A stretch of DNA of 64,000 nucleotides from Cornus controversa (Eukaryota; Streptophyta; Magnoliopsida; Cornales; Cornaceae): contig CM048853.1 in the NCBI GenBank assembly GCA_026545225.1, positions 47,293,755 through 47,357,754 on the forward strand, in the 5' to 3' direction. Every line of letters begins with the position of its first letter. Positions within the stretch are counted from its first letter, which is position 1. Both the position numbers and the translations under genes were made by a program. Below, in pieces: positions 26,774 to 41,100 of the stretch. Below the pieces are notes generated by a model. The model did not search any database. It was not told the origin of the DNA and worked only from the letters and a program-made list of their open reading frames with translations.

Positions 26774-27081
26774 GGCTCGTTTCTTGTGTTTTTCAATGTT
26801 ATATAGGGAGATTGTCCAATTTTTTGAATTAATCATAGTTATTTTAATTTGGTCATTTGAGGCACGTTTCTTGTGTTTTTCAATGTTATAGGAAGAGTGC
26901 CGAATTTTTTGAATTAATTGGACTCGGATTATTCTGATTTTTGGTAGTTATTTTAATTTAGTCATTAGAGGCTCGTTTCTTGTATTTTTCAATGTTACAG
27001 GAAGAGTGCCAAATTTTTTGAATTAATCGGACTTGAATTATTCTGATTTTTGATAATTATTTTAATTTAGTCATTAGACTC
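26774..27081. repeat. Three-copy tandem repeat, unit about 109 bp
   Basis: Units start at about 26774, 26861 and 26970, each with ggctcgtttcttgt, ttttcaatgtta, ttttttgaattaat and attttaatttagtcatt. The first unit lacks about 20 bp. Non-coding. Confidence 0.85.
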
Positions 27082-27277
27082 AACTTGTCATTTTTAAAGA
27101 TATTCTACGTGGCTATGTTAATTGTTGTTTGTACAATACTCAAATAATGCCGTGAAATTTAATATCTGTTACAAAATTAACGGGAAAGCAATTAAGAAAT
27201 AGAGTCAACTAAACCAACTGGGAAGATTTCATATCTCATTAATTTATTATTTAGTCTCTCAAATCTCAGATTGATAT

Positions 27278-27345
27278 CATCGTTACCAACCAACTAAGCC
27301 ATTATCTAAGTTATGGAGAGCTTCTTCAAACTGGAATGGTAGGAA
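27278..27345 (-). pseudogene. Relic of an ABCG gene 5' end (start codon region)
   Basis: This stretch matches the 5' UTR and first codons of copies 1 and 2. On the minus strand it reads ATG GCT TAG TTG GTT GGT AAC GAT, where the intact copies have ATG GCT CAG TTG GTG GGT AAT GAT, so the third codon is a stop. The upstream part (cttcaaactggaatg and taggaagaga on the plus strand) is almost identical to copy 2. Sequence left of about 27275 no longer matches exon 1, so only a short tail of a duplication unit survives. Confidence 0.65.
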
Positions 27346-27355
27346 GAGAGAAGAA

Positions 27356-27490
27356 GAAGTGCGTGTGTGTGTGCGCGCACGTTAGATAATTAATTATGAT
27401 ACTAGTTAGAAGTGAGTAAAGAAGTGCGTGTGTGCGCGCGCGCATACGTTAAATTATTAATTATGATACTAGTTAGAAGTTTGTGAGAGA
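27356..27490. repeat. 66-bp tandem duplication with GT/GC tract
   Basis: The unit gtgcgtgtgtg...gcgcgca...gttagataattaattatgatactagttagaagt occurs twice in tandem with small changes. Alternating purine-pyrimidine GTGTGCGCGC tracts could adopt Z-DNA. Confidence 0.75.
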
Positions 27491-27543
27491 GAGTGAGAAT
27501 GTTTTAGTTGCCGATATATTGCGTGTTCCACCTAAGAAGGGAA

Positions 27544-27575
<32 letters not shown>

Positions 27576-27981
27576 TAGATTATGTATTGGGAATATATAA
27601 TCATCTAGCAATATATATACACACACTTAATATTCTGCACTGCACATGTTTGAGTAATTTACAACGTAGGGGATTTGACTTAGTAACATATTGAATCAAA
27701 TTCTTAGTTCTTTGTACATTGAAGTTGAAAATGTTTATCAGACATAGCCAACCCAACCTATGACTTTAGAAGTTTGGCTGAGAAGATGATACAGTTTTTA
27801 TTTATTTATTTATTTATCTGGACAAATAACTCCCATGATATTCTTCAAGAAATTTAAACTCTTACTTTTCACTTTGAAGTGAGAGAAAATATTATTAGCC
27901 GTGGTTTAAAGAGTTGTATAACATAGACAGAAAGTAGTCTCAATAATAACATATATTGATATTTAAACACATATATCTAAC

Positions 27982-28027
<46 letters not shown>
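27544..28027. repeat. Microsatellite cluster (TA, TG, GA)
   Basis: Runs of (TA)n then (TG)n at about 27547-27575, TTTA repeats at about 27799-27817, and (TA)n followed by (GA)n at about 27983-28027. No gene is seen between 27346 and 28740. Confidence 0.7.
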
Positions 28028-28739
28028 CCATGTTGAGTTATATATATATTTTTAAAATACCAACATATCCAAGACCGAAATAGAAAGGCAAAAAAAAGGA
28101 AAGAAGGATATTCAAGCCTCACATTTATTTCAAAATGACAATTAGAAGGAAAATGATATATTTTCGGAAGATTCCGAATCAAATTGTGTGAGTATGAATG
28201 ATGATAGTAAATTGATAACGTCATTCGTCATTCACATAATGACATTCGAAAACTTCCGAATTCGAACTCTGTATCACAGCTCCAATTAAAATGACATCGA
28301 CATCACTCCCTTAAAATATATTTCACGAAAATTTATCATGTATTCAGCTAAATCTTATCATACTGCATGGATACTGTAGATTGATAGTAGACTTCATAGA
28401 TTAGGTTTTTACCAGAATTCAATTGATTCCATATGGTGCAAGCTCTTCGCCTGTATATTTCTGCCCCATTTTACTATTGAAATACAAATGTATAAATCAA
28501 GTATAAATTTTATGAAAAAATATCGAAACTCTAATCCAATAGGGTTTGATTCAATTCACATGAAAATTCTCTTGAAGTGGTGAAATACCAGATGAACCAT
28601 TAGTGTTTTCTATAAAATGTGGATCTTTTCAAAGCTATGAAAATTCTCAATTTTTTTTTTTGGTGAAGAGGAAGTTACATTGAAACGATATTGAAAACAA
28701 GTCTTAGAGTCGATCTCCTAAAATTGTCGACAAAACTGC

Positions 28740-29179
28740 ACCAAAATTGTGTTAGCTTCGCCCTTCTGGCAGTCCAAACGGTACGTCCATATAAACTTCA
28801 ACTTTAGTTCGGAGTACAATTATGAAGTTGAAAGTACAAGAGAGATCCCTATAATTTCTTTTCCTCTCTCTTTATTTTGGGTTGAAAATGGAGTGCTTAG
28901 TTTAGTTTGTTTTTTCAGGTCAACCATGAGTCTAAAATCCAAGATCACACAACACCCTCTCACAGGCCTTTGCCACCATGCCATATGATGACTTCAGACC
29001 TGGCACTGTGCTTCTAAATGTATCCATTACCACAGTTACTTTGGACTGAATTTGTTTAATTACTCCAAAGTTCCAGTTAGCTTCCAGAGAAGATAGTATA
29101 TTAACATGATAAGTTATGCACCCATAACAAGAATCACTAGAAAAGCAATGAAATAATGAACAAAATGGCTTTATCAGAT
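28740..29179 (-). other. 3' flank of ABCG copy 2
   Basis: Resembles the region after the copy 1 stop codon (for example the stretch around catgagtctaaaatccaaga) and the flank of copy 3. It likely contains the copy 2 3' UTR. No separate gene is supported. Confidence 0.5.
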
Positions 29180-32100
29180 TCATCTTTTTTGGAATTTAAG
29201 CTTCCCAATACAGTATGCAAATAGAAAAGCAAGAATTATGGGGTATACAATGAGAACAACACCAACTTTGGGTAATTGATCATGGTGAAATCCAAAGTAA
29301 TCTCTTAAAAATGCCGCTACAGTTTTGGTTTCTCCAAATACCATCATCTCTTTGTCTATATCTCCATACTGGGAAGTAAGCATACCATTTAGTGTCCAAG
29401 ATGTAGGGCATAGATAATACAACCAGAGCCACCACTCGGGAATTTGCTGCAAGCAAAAAACAACACAATTGGTTTTAGTATCTCTATACACAGTTAAAAT
29501 CCAAAAAGCAAGAGTTTACAGTTTCTTAAGTGATTGTGTGCCTCTAGAGGAGATCAATATGGCCATAAGCACCCTGCAATCTAGACAAAGGTTTACAGCT
29601 AGTTTAAATCAGAAAAAGCACAAATATGAGTCGTACCTCATGCACAATTCTTTTTATCATTAAGAAATCCCAGTTTTTAGTTCATAGGAAAGATCATTTT
29701 TATAATCTTTTCATGCATTCTCTCTATATTACTTATTGCATATAATTTCTTTAATCTAAACTATTTTTTTTTTTTTGCCATTTATGAATTAAACTCCAAA
29801 TGGTTATACCAACCAACATGAATCTGCACGAAAAATGTAAGTTAATAAGCTGAGTTTTACAAAATCTAAGTCACTAGCCTATCATCTATATTATTAGTAT
29901 TTGAGAAGCTATCAAACAGAAACGTAAGGATGGCTTGACCATCAAAAAAGGCTATAAAATTCTGCGAATTTGTATCTTTATGAAGTTTTACTTACCAAAT
30001 TCAACTAGATGATTCTGCCCACTGTAAAAAATTTGAAATGATTGGGTCCATTAACGCGCGCACACACACATACACACAAAAGAAAAAGAAAAAGAAGAAG
30101 AAAAGAAGGAAAGATCTGCTGTGAACTGAAAAAAATTATCATTTTTGTATTTCTTTTATCTTCTTGTTCATATTATCAACCAATTTTAAAGATTGCAGGC
30201 ACTTGACTTTAACTTAGAAATAGGATGAAAAATAGAAGAAAGAACTTGAAAATGAACTTTTTTAAAAAGAATTTTTGACAAGAATTGTTCAGACAAAGTT
30301 CCCTACATCCTGAAATTTCTACTGTTAGGTCATTGCATGTATTCTAGTAAAGTAAGCTCGAGTCTGAGAGCATTCACATTGTTCAAATAAAGTCAGAGGC
30401 TAATTTATACACCATCAGCACCCCATATTAAAGGGACCACTATGTCTTCTTATTTGCACTGCTATAAACACATTCTAGAGCTTGATCTAGTTAATAGTCT
30501 TAAAATTTAGCAGAATTTCAGACTCATTTAGGGGAAAGGCAATACCAACTGGAGATTAGTGTCTTACCGGTTGAGGAATCATAAATCCAGCAAACAAGAT
30601 AAACACTGTGTAAAAAGTCGACTGTAAAACTGCAGCTACTGGATAGCTTGGTGTTATTGCAACGAGCAGCATTCCAAGATAAGTGAAGTAAAGCATTGTA
30701 CAAAACATGATGTAGAAGTACCAGAAAACCTTATCAGCTGACCAGTAATACCCGATCATTGGATATGTGATTACCACAAATGCAAGTGACTGGGCGAGGA
30801 GATAGGGAACCTCAATTATCACCTATGAAATCAGGCCACACATTTTAATAAGCAGGAAGTAAGAAAAACAGAAAGCTCCTCACATAGCAGTATCATAAAT
30901 ATTTTTTACGCTTGAAAACATACATAACAGAAATTGTACATGGATTAGAATTCAATAAACTATTGGTTCCTAACAATTAACTACTATTTTCATTCTTAGC
31001 TATTCATAGCTTTGTTCGTATTTGATTATCGTGGGTTGGGCAGCTTTGGGTTTTAAGTTGTTGCAATAAAGATGTGCTACTAGGTAATCTTGTAGTATTT
31101 GAGTGAGGAGAGGATGAAGATGGAGAAAAGGATGGGTAGTTTGATTTTTACCATGTTTAAAAAAAATAAAAAATTGCTCATAGTACAGCAAAGCTGCTGT
31201 TCTGGAGGAGAAGGTATTGCTATATATCCAGTTCAACATTCCCACTTCAGGAAGAACTAAAGTTATTCTCAAAATGTCTATCAAGAACCCTAGGCAAGAT
31301 CCAACACAGCTCAACATCATTAAGCTCTCAAAGTCAATTGTGGGGTCAAACTTCATTGGGTTTAGATCAAATCAAGTATACACTGATTCAACAAGTTTCC
31401 AAGAAGTACCTGTGCAAGTGCATAAGCCCATGAAGCATACATCCCTGCAAATCTTTCCCGATAAAAAATGGATCGCTCTGTCATTACATAGGGCAAAACT
31501 GTTGAGGAATTATTAATACCCAAGAAGTTGAGTACAAGGAACATTGAACCAAGTATATTGAACAAGCTCTGTGGATTATTTCTGCCCAGAAAGGAAATCA
31601 ATGTTAGGGATCTTCCAACATCCTTCCAATAACATCATAATAGAAACACAGATCCTACAGATGTAGTCACTAGAGTTCAGTGGACTCAGAAAACTGCACT
31701 GCGACTCCCTGTCTAAGAAATATACAATAACAATCCAGATTAATCTGAAGATATTTCTTGAAGAATCTTACTTGTGCATCTGTGAAATCTAACAGATTAT
31801 GAAACTAACCATAAAATGTTTGAATTTTTTTAATGAATGACGATAAACTCAAGCACCGAACTAATCATCCATGAGTACATTATTCAATGTATGTGCTACC
31901 TAATTACCTACATGGGGTGCTAGAGGGGTAGATTAGAGACGGACCTAATCTTTGTCATTATTATGTATAAAATGGAAGTTCTGAGACTTGAACTCACGCT
32001 CTTGCACTTGTGAGCTTGCGTTTTTACCATTGTACCAAGAAGTGGCCCTTTTTAACCAGTCATCCATATCAATGCAATATATGAAATACTAATGCCTTTT

Positions 32101-35100
32101 CGCAAAATGAATATGTTCCCACTGCACTGGCATATTCATTACCACTGGGTTTCATATTACATTTTCCCTATCTTATGATGCTGGGTTGAATGCTATAAAG
32201 AAGTTAGATTCCAGAGCTAGGAAGGGGCTGCTTCAAACTAATAAACCATCTCAAGGAGAAGGATTTATGTAACAGGTTCATTTAGCCAAACGGATATCAC
32301 CATATCCCAAAGGTAATTTGAATTGTGTTCTTATATCACTTAAAACTTGACATTATTTTAACTCAATTTACTTACATTTTCCTTCCCTGATCCCAGAACA
32401 GTAATCCACAAGCCAAAGATGCAATAAGTAAATGCAAGGAACGCAGTAAGTTGTATGAAGGACTTCTCCAATAAGACCAATGCTGTTTCCAGAGGCAGGA
32501 CTTGAACTGTCCCCAACCATTTTGTGAAAACTGGGTTGGGAAAGACAACTCTTTTGAACCAGGAGGCGGAGCACTTAACCTCTTTACAAGCTTTTTATTG
32601 TTCCTACAACCAGAATAACAGAGGAGTCATGTACAAGCCAAATATCAAAATTCTTATACCAAATATCAAAAACAAATCAATGCTTTATGGAGAACAATTG
32701 GCTTTCATATTTAATCATGTCCCAGTGGAAAATAACATGTTACACTGCATTTAATTGGCACTAAAACTAACCATTTAATGGATCTTCATATTATATTTAT
32801 TTGAGAAAGTAGATTCCTCTGCATTTGTCCCATCTAGCAACTTTGTAATGAATTGTCTAATTTTGCAGACATGCATACTCAAAGAAATGATTGGAAGTTA
32901 ACTCACTTGTATAAAACAGAATTCTTGTATATCTGGGCAAAATCTACATCAAGTTCAACTTCTGCAGATGCAGAAGTGACCTCTAACATCCATGTTGCTG
33001 GATTGTAATAATTTCTGATCTTTGGCACACCTGAGATACCCTGTCAAATGAAAACACAATTAACAATCCTTTATTTTCTAGATGCAAAATGGCATATCCT
33101 GTACAATAAAAAAAGAGGAAAAAGATGTAAGAGCTCTATGGGTTGATGTAGCAAGCTGACCTCAAAATACTCGATGGCGCAACTTGAATGGTGACCCAAT
33201 GGTCCAGAGTAGATCACACGTCCACCAGTTTTCAACAGAATTAACTGCAGTGAATGTAATAGCGGTGTTAGACAAAACTCATTTATATTTAAATTACAAT
33301 TATTATATTTGATTAAACTGCATTTTCTCAGAAAAAGAAAAAAAAAACTAATGTCCAACATTTATGTATTTAGAAGTGACTAAATCCCATTATAATGTAA
33401 TTAAAGAAAACATCTATGATCTTTCCTGTTATTTGTTATTGATGGGAATAGAACTGAGATTTTGGTGGTAAGGCACATCCAACATCAAAAAGCTATAGGA
33501 ATTTATCACCTTAGTTTTTTGAAAACTTAGTTTCACGTCCTATCCTGGAAACATCAAACAGTTATATATGGGAGCACTAATCAGGACTTAACCAGTAACC
33601 TGCCATGTAAATTAACATAATAGCTTCAGTACATGCACCAAGGAGTACCATAAAAACCACCTACTTATCATGTCTCTTTATTGAATGGTATGCTGGGACA
33701 TAGAGCACAGATAAACATACTTGTGAAATATATCAAAGACTTCAAAACAGGAGGTCTAACGGATCATGTTGTTTGGGTTATTTATGTATCGCTTGGTTGT
33801 GTATGACAGCTGGAAAAGTAATTTCCTGGACTAAGCATACATCATTGAGTTTCTGGAGTGCTACCACTGGTGATCAAACAGCTTTCCAGTTCATGTAGTT
33901 AATTCCACTTCAGCACCAAAATTAAGTTTATGATCTAAATTTCTCTGAAATAGTTAATCTCTAATCAGTTGTTTTCCTACCTCATCAAATGCTTCAAATA
34001 TGTCAACATTTGGTTGGTGGATGGTGCAAACAACTGTTCTTCCTGTATTAACCACATTCTTGACCACTCGCATGACAATTGCAGCTGCTCTTGCATCCAG
34101 TCCAGATGTAGGTTCATCCATAAAAATAATAGAGGGGTTAGCAACAACCTCCACAGCTATTGTGAGCCGCTTACGTTGCTCGGTTGATAACCCACTAACA
34201 CCGGGTATGCCAACCAAGGCATCTTTGATTCCATCTAGCTCAATGGTCTCAAGGACTTCTCTTGCAAATTCCTGTGAAAAATACAGAAGCAATTTAAGGA
34301 AAATGATAAATCAGTAATTTGTGTAAAAATCAAAGAGTAATTAATTTCAAGTTCCTCATGTGTAGGCCTTACATATTTGGTTTTCGAATCAATCTGAGGA
34401 TGCAGACGCAACCAAGCAGAAAATATTACCGATTCTTCTACAGTAATTTGTGGAGAATGTATGTCGGTTTGCTCACAATAACCAGATATCCTAGCAAAAG
34501 TTTCCTGAACCCTTGGATATCCTCCAATTTTAATTTCTCCTTCAATAGTGCCACTAGTTTTTCTTCCAGAAAGAACATCCAAAAGAGTTGTTTTCCCAGC
34601 TCCACTTACACCCATTATTGCTGTTAGAACACCAGGCCTAAATGCACCAGTAATATCACATAGAAGTCGGAGCTTTTTCAGAGTGAAACCCTGAAACAAA
34701 AGGAAAATGATAAAATTACCCAATAGAATTCAATCAACGAGTCTTGATAAGATTTATGTGATATTGTTTTATATGATTACCGAAGGGGTGTCAACATAGT
34801 ATTGCACGTCTTGAAACACTACAGTCAAAGGTTCAAAAGGTAAAACCATTCTGCCTGTAAAATAAAACAAAGAAACCTTGATTAATTGCAGTATGAAAAT
34901 ATTGCTAACAAACAAAACAGGTGATAAAAGGAAGAAAATTGCATAAAGCAGTTTTCTAATAATTATAAAAAGAGGAAAGGAAAGAAAATTATGCCCCACC
35001 TTTATAAGGTTCTTTAATAGTTTTAGGAGGAGAACTGCTGGTGTTATCTTCAACATTGGCACTATTGGTGGGATCTCCGCTTCCTTGTAACTGGGTGAGC

Positions 35101-38100
35101 TTTACATTTGAAATAATAGCACGAGAACCCGGAGCTAGAGGCAATTTGAAATGTGAAAAAATATATATCAATCTGCCTTTTATCAAGTTGAATTCCATTT
35201 AGAAAGATAAACTTACGCTTTAAGAAACTTAAGGCCAAGGTAAACCCGAGGTTGAAAATCATTGTAAACCCAAATAAGGCACCAAGTGATATCCAAAAAA
35301 AGTATGCATTGAAGTTCAATCCATGGCTTTCTAGTGTTTCTTGCCCCAATGTTGCGTTTGTGGGCAACATCTGCATTAACAAATGAACAGAAGATAGTGA
35401 ATAAACAGCGTATGACCATCTTCTTCGGATAATAAAAATAAACGACAAACACATACATCCAGAACTTGTGTCCAATCGCATCTCCTATTAAGACCTCAAA
35501 GATTATCATAGGCCTCTAACAACAAATCATAATCATTATCGTATTATTAACTTGAAAGCTTAAATAAGTTGAGTATCGGAATATGTGGAGAATAGAAAGA
35601 TATTATTCCAACAAAATGTATAATAAAAGGGAGCATTGGCAGAAGAAGTGACACATCAATATGATGTGCCACCCAGATACACAAAGTGTTTGACTGTTTA
35701 AGGACAAGTATGGAACATCATAATCGGAAATTAGAACATCTAATACTTTGTAAAATGAAATATACACTATAGATTGATTAAGTACAAACAAGTTAAAAGA
35801 CCACTGACACTGGCAAAATATAGGTTCATGATAAACAATCCAAGGACTAGAGAAGTGAGAATTGAATTGGATAGAATTAATAAGAATATCAAATAGATGC
35901 ATAATGTAACAAAAATGGTCCTCAACTGGTGAAGTCAGGAAATTATTCAAATTGGCTATCCAACAGTTAAAGACATTTTGTTCCCTTAGTATTATACAAA
36001 AACATAACTTTCAAATTGCAGATGAGGTGAGTGTACAGAATACATAATCGATCCAAGGACAGACAGAACTATTCGATCTCAAGTTCTTGAAAAGCCTATA
36101 TATATATAGGATCAAGTAAATAAATCTTCATTGCTTGTACAAAACAAGCAATTTAAACTTCATGGACCATATGATGGTCATTAAGTTGATGTTATCAGAT
36201 AAATATTCTGTTTAGATGGAATTTGTAGATTACACTATCTATTTCTCTTCCACTGATCAATAGAAATAATTGCTTTCAAATTGGATTGTTATTTAATGGG
36301 CTATCCGCATTGTTGGTGTACTTGTTGAGGATGGTAACTAATGTAAAATAAGATACCCATATCATTAAAAAGGATGGCTATCGTTATTATACTAGAAAGT
36401 TCTTTCAACATATGTCTCCTTGGACCGATGTGAGCCACCCTTGCTAGTGAGCAACTGTGTCAGCATATAGTTCATCAAGCAAACTTGTACTCTAACCAAA
36501 AAATAATGGGAGGGGGGATCCTCAAAATTCCCTTATTTGTAGATCCAACAACTCGAACAGTTGGACACTCACATTTTGCCATCTTGGAGCAAGAAATTCA
36601 TTTATAGCAAGGCCTATCTCACCATACGTTATTGGGGAAACCCAAAATACCCACTTCAACCACATTGGCATGGAGTCTGCAACAAAAAACACAACTTAGC
36701 ATTCTTTAGGTCATTATACTTGAGACCACTTTGGAAATGACTTATTGAAAACTTACATTGAAACTTACATTGTGGGATAATGAAGCCACCAAACAATAAG
36801 AAAAATAATATAGATAAACTACAAGCTGTTGTTGAAGCATCGACGGTCTGGAAGACTGACGCCAAGAAACGGAACATGGACAATGATGTTAAGTGCACAG
36901 CAAAAAGTAGAATGAAATGGCGGAAAAACCTGTGAACACAGCTGATTTTAGAAGTTTTACTATCTTTCCCGCAACTGCAAACTATGTGTGCATGATTATA
37001 TTGGGAGTAGATATGAAGTATAACTAGTCTATGAAAAGTGAAAAAAGGTGAATCAGTAATCCAAACATAGGTGGAGATAGCGGCGACCTATTTCAATAAT
37101 TGATGTATATGAAGAAAAATAAAATTAAAGCTTTGTAATGTGAATTTCACCTGCCAGCCTCCGGACTGTATCCAATTACAAAATAAGTTAGAGATGCCCA
37201 AACAAGAGCTTCCAACAATGAAAGGGGGACTTTGAGAATGCAAGCTGGAATTGCGTAGGCCCAGGCTGGGTAGAAGTACAGTTCTTTCTGTTTGTAGAAA
37301 ATTGGAAGTCTTGCCAAAGTCATGGACATCTCTGGAAATCCATCAATTATAAGAATTATGAGAGTGAAGAAAAGAGCCCCCAGAAAATAGTTTGCATGAA
37401 CAACATCGACACTCATCCGAGTTCGCAAAAGTAGAGTCATCATCATAGATGCGACTATGACAAGCTGCAAAAAAGACACCTTTTATATTTCAGACCTTAA
37501 ACATAGAAGACCAACAACATAACATTGCTAGAAATGCATGAATGATTAAAAATGCACTTCCAAAACCCTGAAACACAAAGAAAACATGAAGAAAGAGAGA
37601 GAGAGAGAGAGAGAGAGTACTGACTCTAACCTGAACTGATTTGAATACATAAAGAAAAGAATCCCTTCTCATGAGAAGAAATTCCCTTGACATGCAAGCT
37701 TTAAAGAGTGCCCACTTAGAAAGAGAATACACGCTCAAAGAAATGGCACTATCATTGCTGTGGGGCTTTACGAATGACTTGGAGAGCTCCTCATCTAGCT
37801 TCTTCCCCAAAGGAGATTCCTTGAATTTCCTGGAGAACATATCGACAGAAACATAACTGTGATTTTGTTCAGTCCTGTGCCAATACTGTGTTTGATCTTT
37901 CCTTGAGAGAACCTGCCAGGCAGTCAATATGTTAAGCATGTTTTGAAGATATACAAGCAGAAAGGGAATTTAATATGAACCATGACAACTTTTTTTTTCC
38001 TATGTGTGCTTGCATTAAACCAAGAAACAAAAACGTACAAAGTTATCAGTGAAGGCATAGCTTCACATTAAAAGAGGGCTTGAGTATACCGGCCCATTTC

Positions 38101-41100
38101 CAAAAAACCAGCAAAAATGAATATTAACAAAACAAAATACCAACAATGCCTCAGCTACAAATAATAACAACAGCCAGACACAGAATAAAAGCTCCCAGCA
38201 TTCTGGACAAGAACAGCAAACTGCAGCTTTCCAGACATTGAAAAATGATGCTTAGATCATTTTAAGCCATGATGAACTTACCTCCTGGAGAAAGTCAGCT
38301 ACCCCTTTCCTTTCAGGACACCGAAACCCACAATCCTCGAAAAAGTCTAAAACATGACTACGGTGTCCATGATACACAGTCTTCCCTTCTGCCATCAAGA
38401 TAATGTCATCAAAGAGTTCAAAGGTTTCTGGTGCCGGCTGAAGAAGTGAAACGACTATTGTAGCATCTGTGATATGTGCTAGCTGTTGGAGGCAAGCAAC
38501 AATCTGATATGTGGTGGAACTGTCTAAGCCATTTGATATATCATCCAAAAACAAAGCCTTTGTCGGACCTACAATCATCTCCCCTGCATAATACAAGGAA
38601 AACCTATCTTCAATAATCTATACAATTATGTGTGGATATTCACTTCAAGTCATGGGAAATTGGAACTGAAAGATTGACTGATATCAGGGATTTTTCACTA
38701 TACCAGAGCTAAATATGATATAGTGACATAGTGGGTGATTGTACTATCTGCTAAATCTGTCAAACTTTTGTATTCACAGTACCTGTAGTTAATCTTTTCT
38801 TTTGACCACCAGAGATACCTCTTCTCATGGCATCTCCAACCAGTGTATCAGCACAGATATCAAGTCCAAGAATCTGAGAGATCATAGCGATGATGTGTAG
38901 ATCATCAAACAGGCAAAGCATTTAGCCAACTTTAACATACAAAGAAGAAGCTCAGTATCAGTTCTGTTAAAAGAGAATTACTTTTAAAATGTAGTCAGTC
39001 TGAAGAGTTGTCTTTTGTCCTTCAACACTAATTGCCTGTTAAAACAAAAGATAGTTATTATATTGCAATATAGATGCTAACAACCGCATAAAGAACACAA
39101 GGCATGTTATAAACAAGTTTACTGTGCTATACATTGACTTATGTCAACTTGCATTCTGAAATGCATGTTTTTAAGTGACTCTTTTAATTGCCTCAAGCCC
39201 TTAATATGTTAAGAGAACTGGAATGACCATTTAAAATCCCAACAGAAAACCATATTTAAGCATATTATCATGATGGCATCTGCATTAAATGGCAGAGATT
39301 CGGATGGCTCTACCAATATAGCAATTCATACATAGTACCCCTAACAATCTGAACCAAGTGTCTGATTTTTCATTGATCAGGAAAGTTCAAAACCAAATTG
39401 ACTCATTTGGAGACTAGAATTATGCTTTAATGTATATCATATGTTTTTGTGTGGGCCAATTGAATATGTTCCAATCAACTGAATCTCGTGGATTGATGAT
39501 GAATGTACAAGGCATAAATCTAACGTCTTTATAGTGACATCCACGCCATTACTACAATAATCTCAAGTTTCTTTTCTCATTCAACTATAACATGACTCCT
39601 GAGTCCTAACTATGGTATTATAGAGAATATAATTTGTGCAATATTGATTTCGCTACTCTATTTGTACTGATTGGCTCATGATCAACTAAATATTCTTTGT
39701 AGGGTACTTAGCTTGCGAGCTATAGTCTAATAATCCATCATTTTAGTTGGAAATTATAAATAAATAAATAAAGTCTGAACAGAAGTTATTTTCAAACTTT
39801 CCACGGAAAAAGAAAGCATGTCAATCAATATAGTTTCCACATATAGCCAAACTCATGATCTTAACTGTGCTCCCATCCATGCAAAGAAAAATTTTCAGAG
39901 CAATATTTCTGACAAAACCAACAGATATTTCAAAAATGACAGATTTTATCCCTCACTGAACATAATAATACTCCTCAAACATGGAAAGGCAGAAGAGCAT
40001 TGATGCTAAAGTTACCTTCATATAAGTATCTATATCTGGATCTGGAACAATTCCTGCCTGTTTCTCCCTTCTGCTGAGCTCAAATATAATCTCTTTGCAG
40101 GAAGAAAAGTTATTTTATTATAATTATAACCAAACCTAGATAAGGTATCCACAGATAAAATGATATTAGCTGTGTGCTCAAATCAGACATACCTGCTCGG
40201 CTTCCGACACCCTGACAGCAGGCTGAAAAATCAAGTGTTTCCCTCACAGTCATCTCTGCAATGTGTTGGTCATATTGGCTTATATAAGCAGATGTTTTCT
40301 GGGGTACAAACTCTTCCAGTTTGTATCCATTGCAAGAAACTTCCCCTGTAACCTGTTGACAGAACAGAGCATAAATTATTTCGAATAGTATGAGTATGAT
40401 GTGCATCTTAAAGCAGCTTTTGGCGACCAAGCAAAAGAAAACACAAGATTCCATGAAAATTATGTATAATTTTAAGTCACACTTACAAAGTATATAATAT
40501 GTTGACCTATACTCACACTGCAAGCATTTAAAGTCTTCAATCGTGTTAGGGTCACTACAGTTTCAACCTTAACCTCTTCCAGAAGGTAACTGGTGGAAAA
40601 TTTATTGTGGTACCTGAACTTTTTTTTTTCATTGTAATACATCATCTGCTCTTTGTGCAATACATCCAGAAGGGTAATCATTTGCAATGTTCATTGACTC
40701 AGATTTAAAAGCTATCCCACCTTAGTAACCAATAAACATTTCTAAACATTAGATGGTTCTTGTGGGTATATGCTACTCACAGGGAAAAGCAAAGTCTAAT
40801 TTTGCAAGGACATATTAGTTAGTAGTTACTAGGATCCAAAAATTTGAATATATATATATATATGAGACAACTGTCTGTTGAAATTACGATTAAATGACTC
40901 TTTTAGTACAATTTGCTTGGTGAGGCACTAGGGAGTGTATGCAAGAAATAAACCAGCTGACTCCATTTCTTTAACAAGAAAACTGTTGGGGCAGTGAAAA
41001 CACATGGACATTGAGATCAAGTGAAAGACAATAAAGCAATCACACACAAACACAAGATGTAACGTGGTTCGGCCAAAACCAGCTTACATCCAAGGATGAG

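Noticed and set aside
40075..40100. Altered acceptor of exon 6 in copy 2 (two consecutive AGs)
   Set aside because: Considered as a splice-site mutation, but the upstream AG keeps the same exon length as copy 1 and the frame, so the gene remains intact if that one is used.
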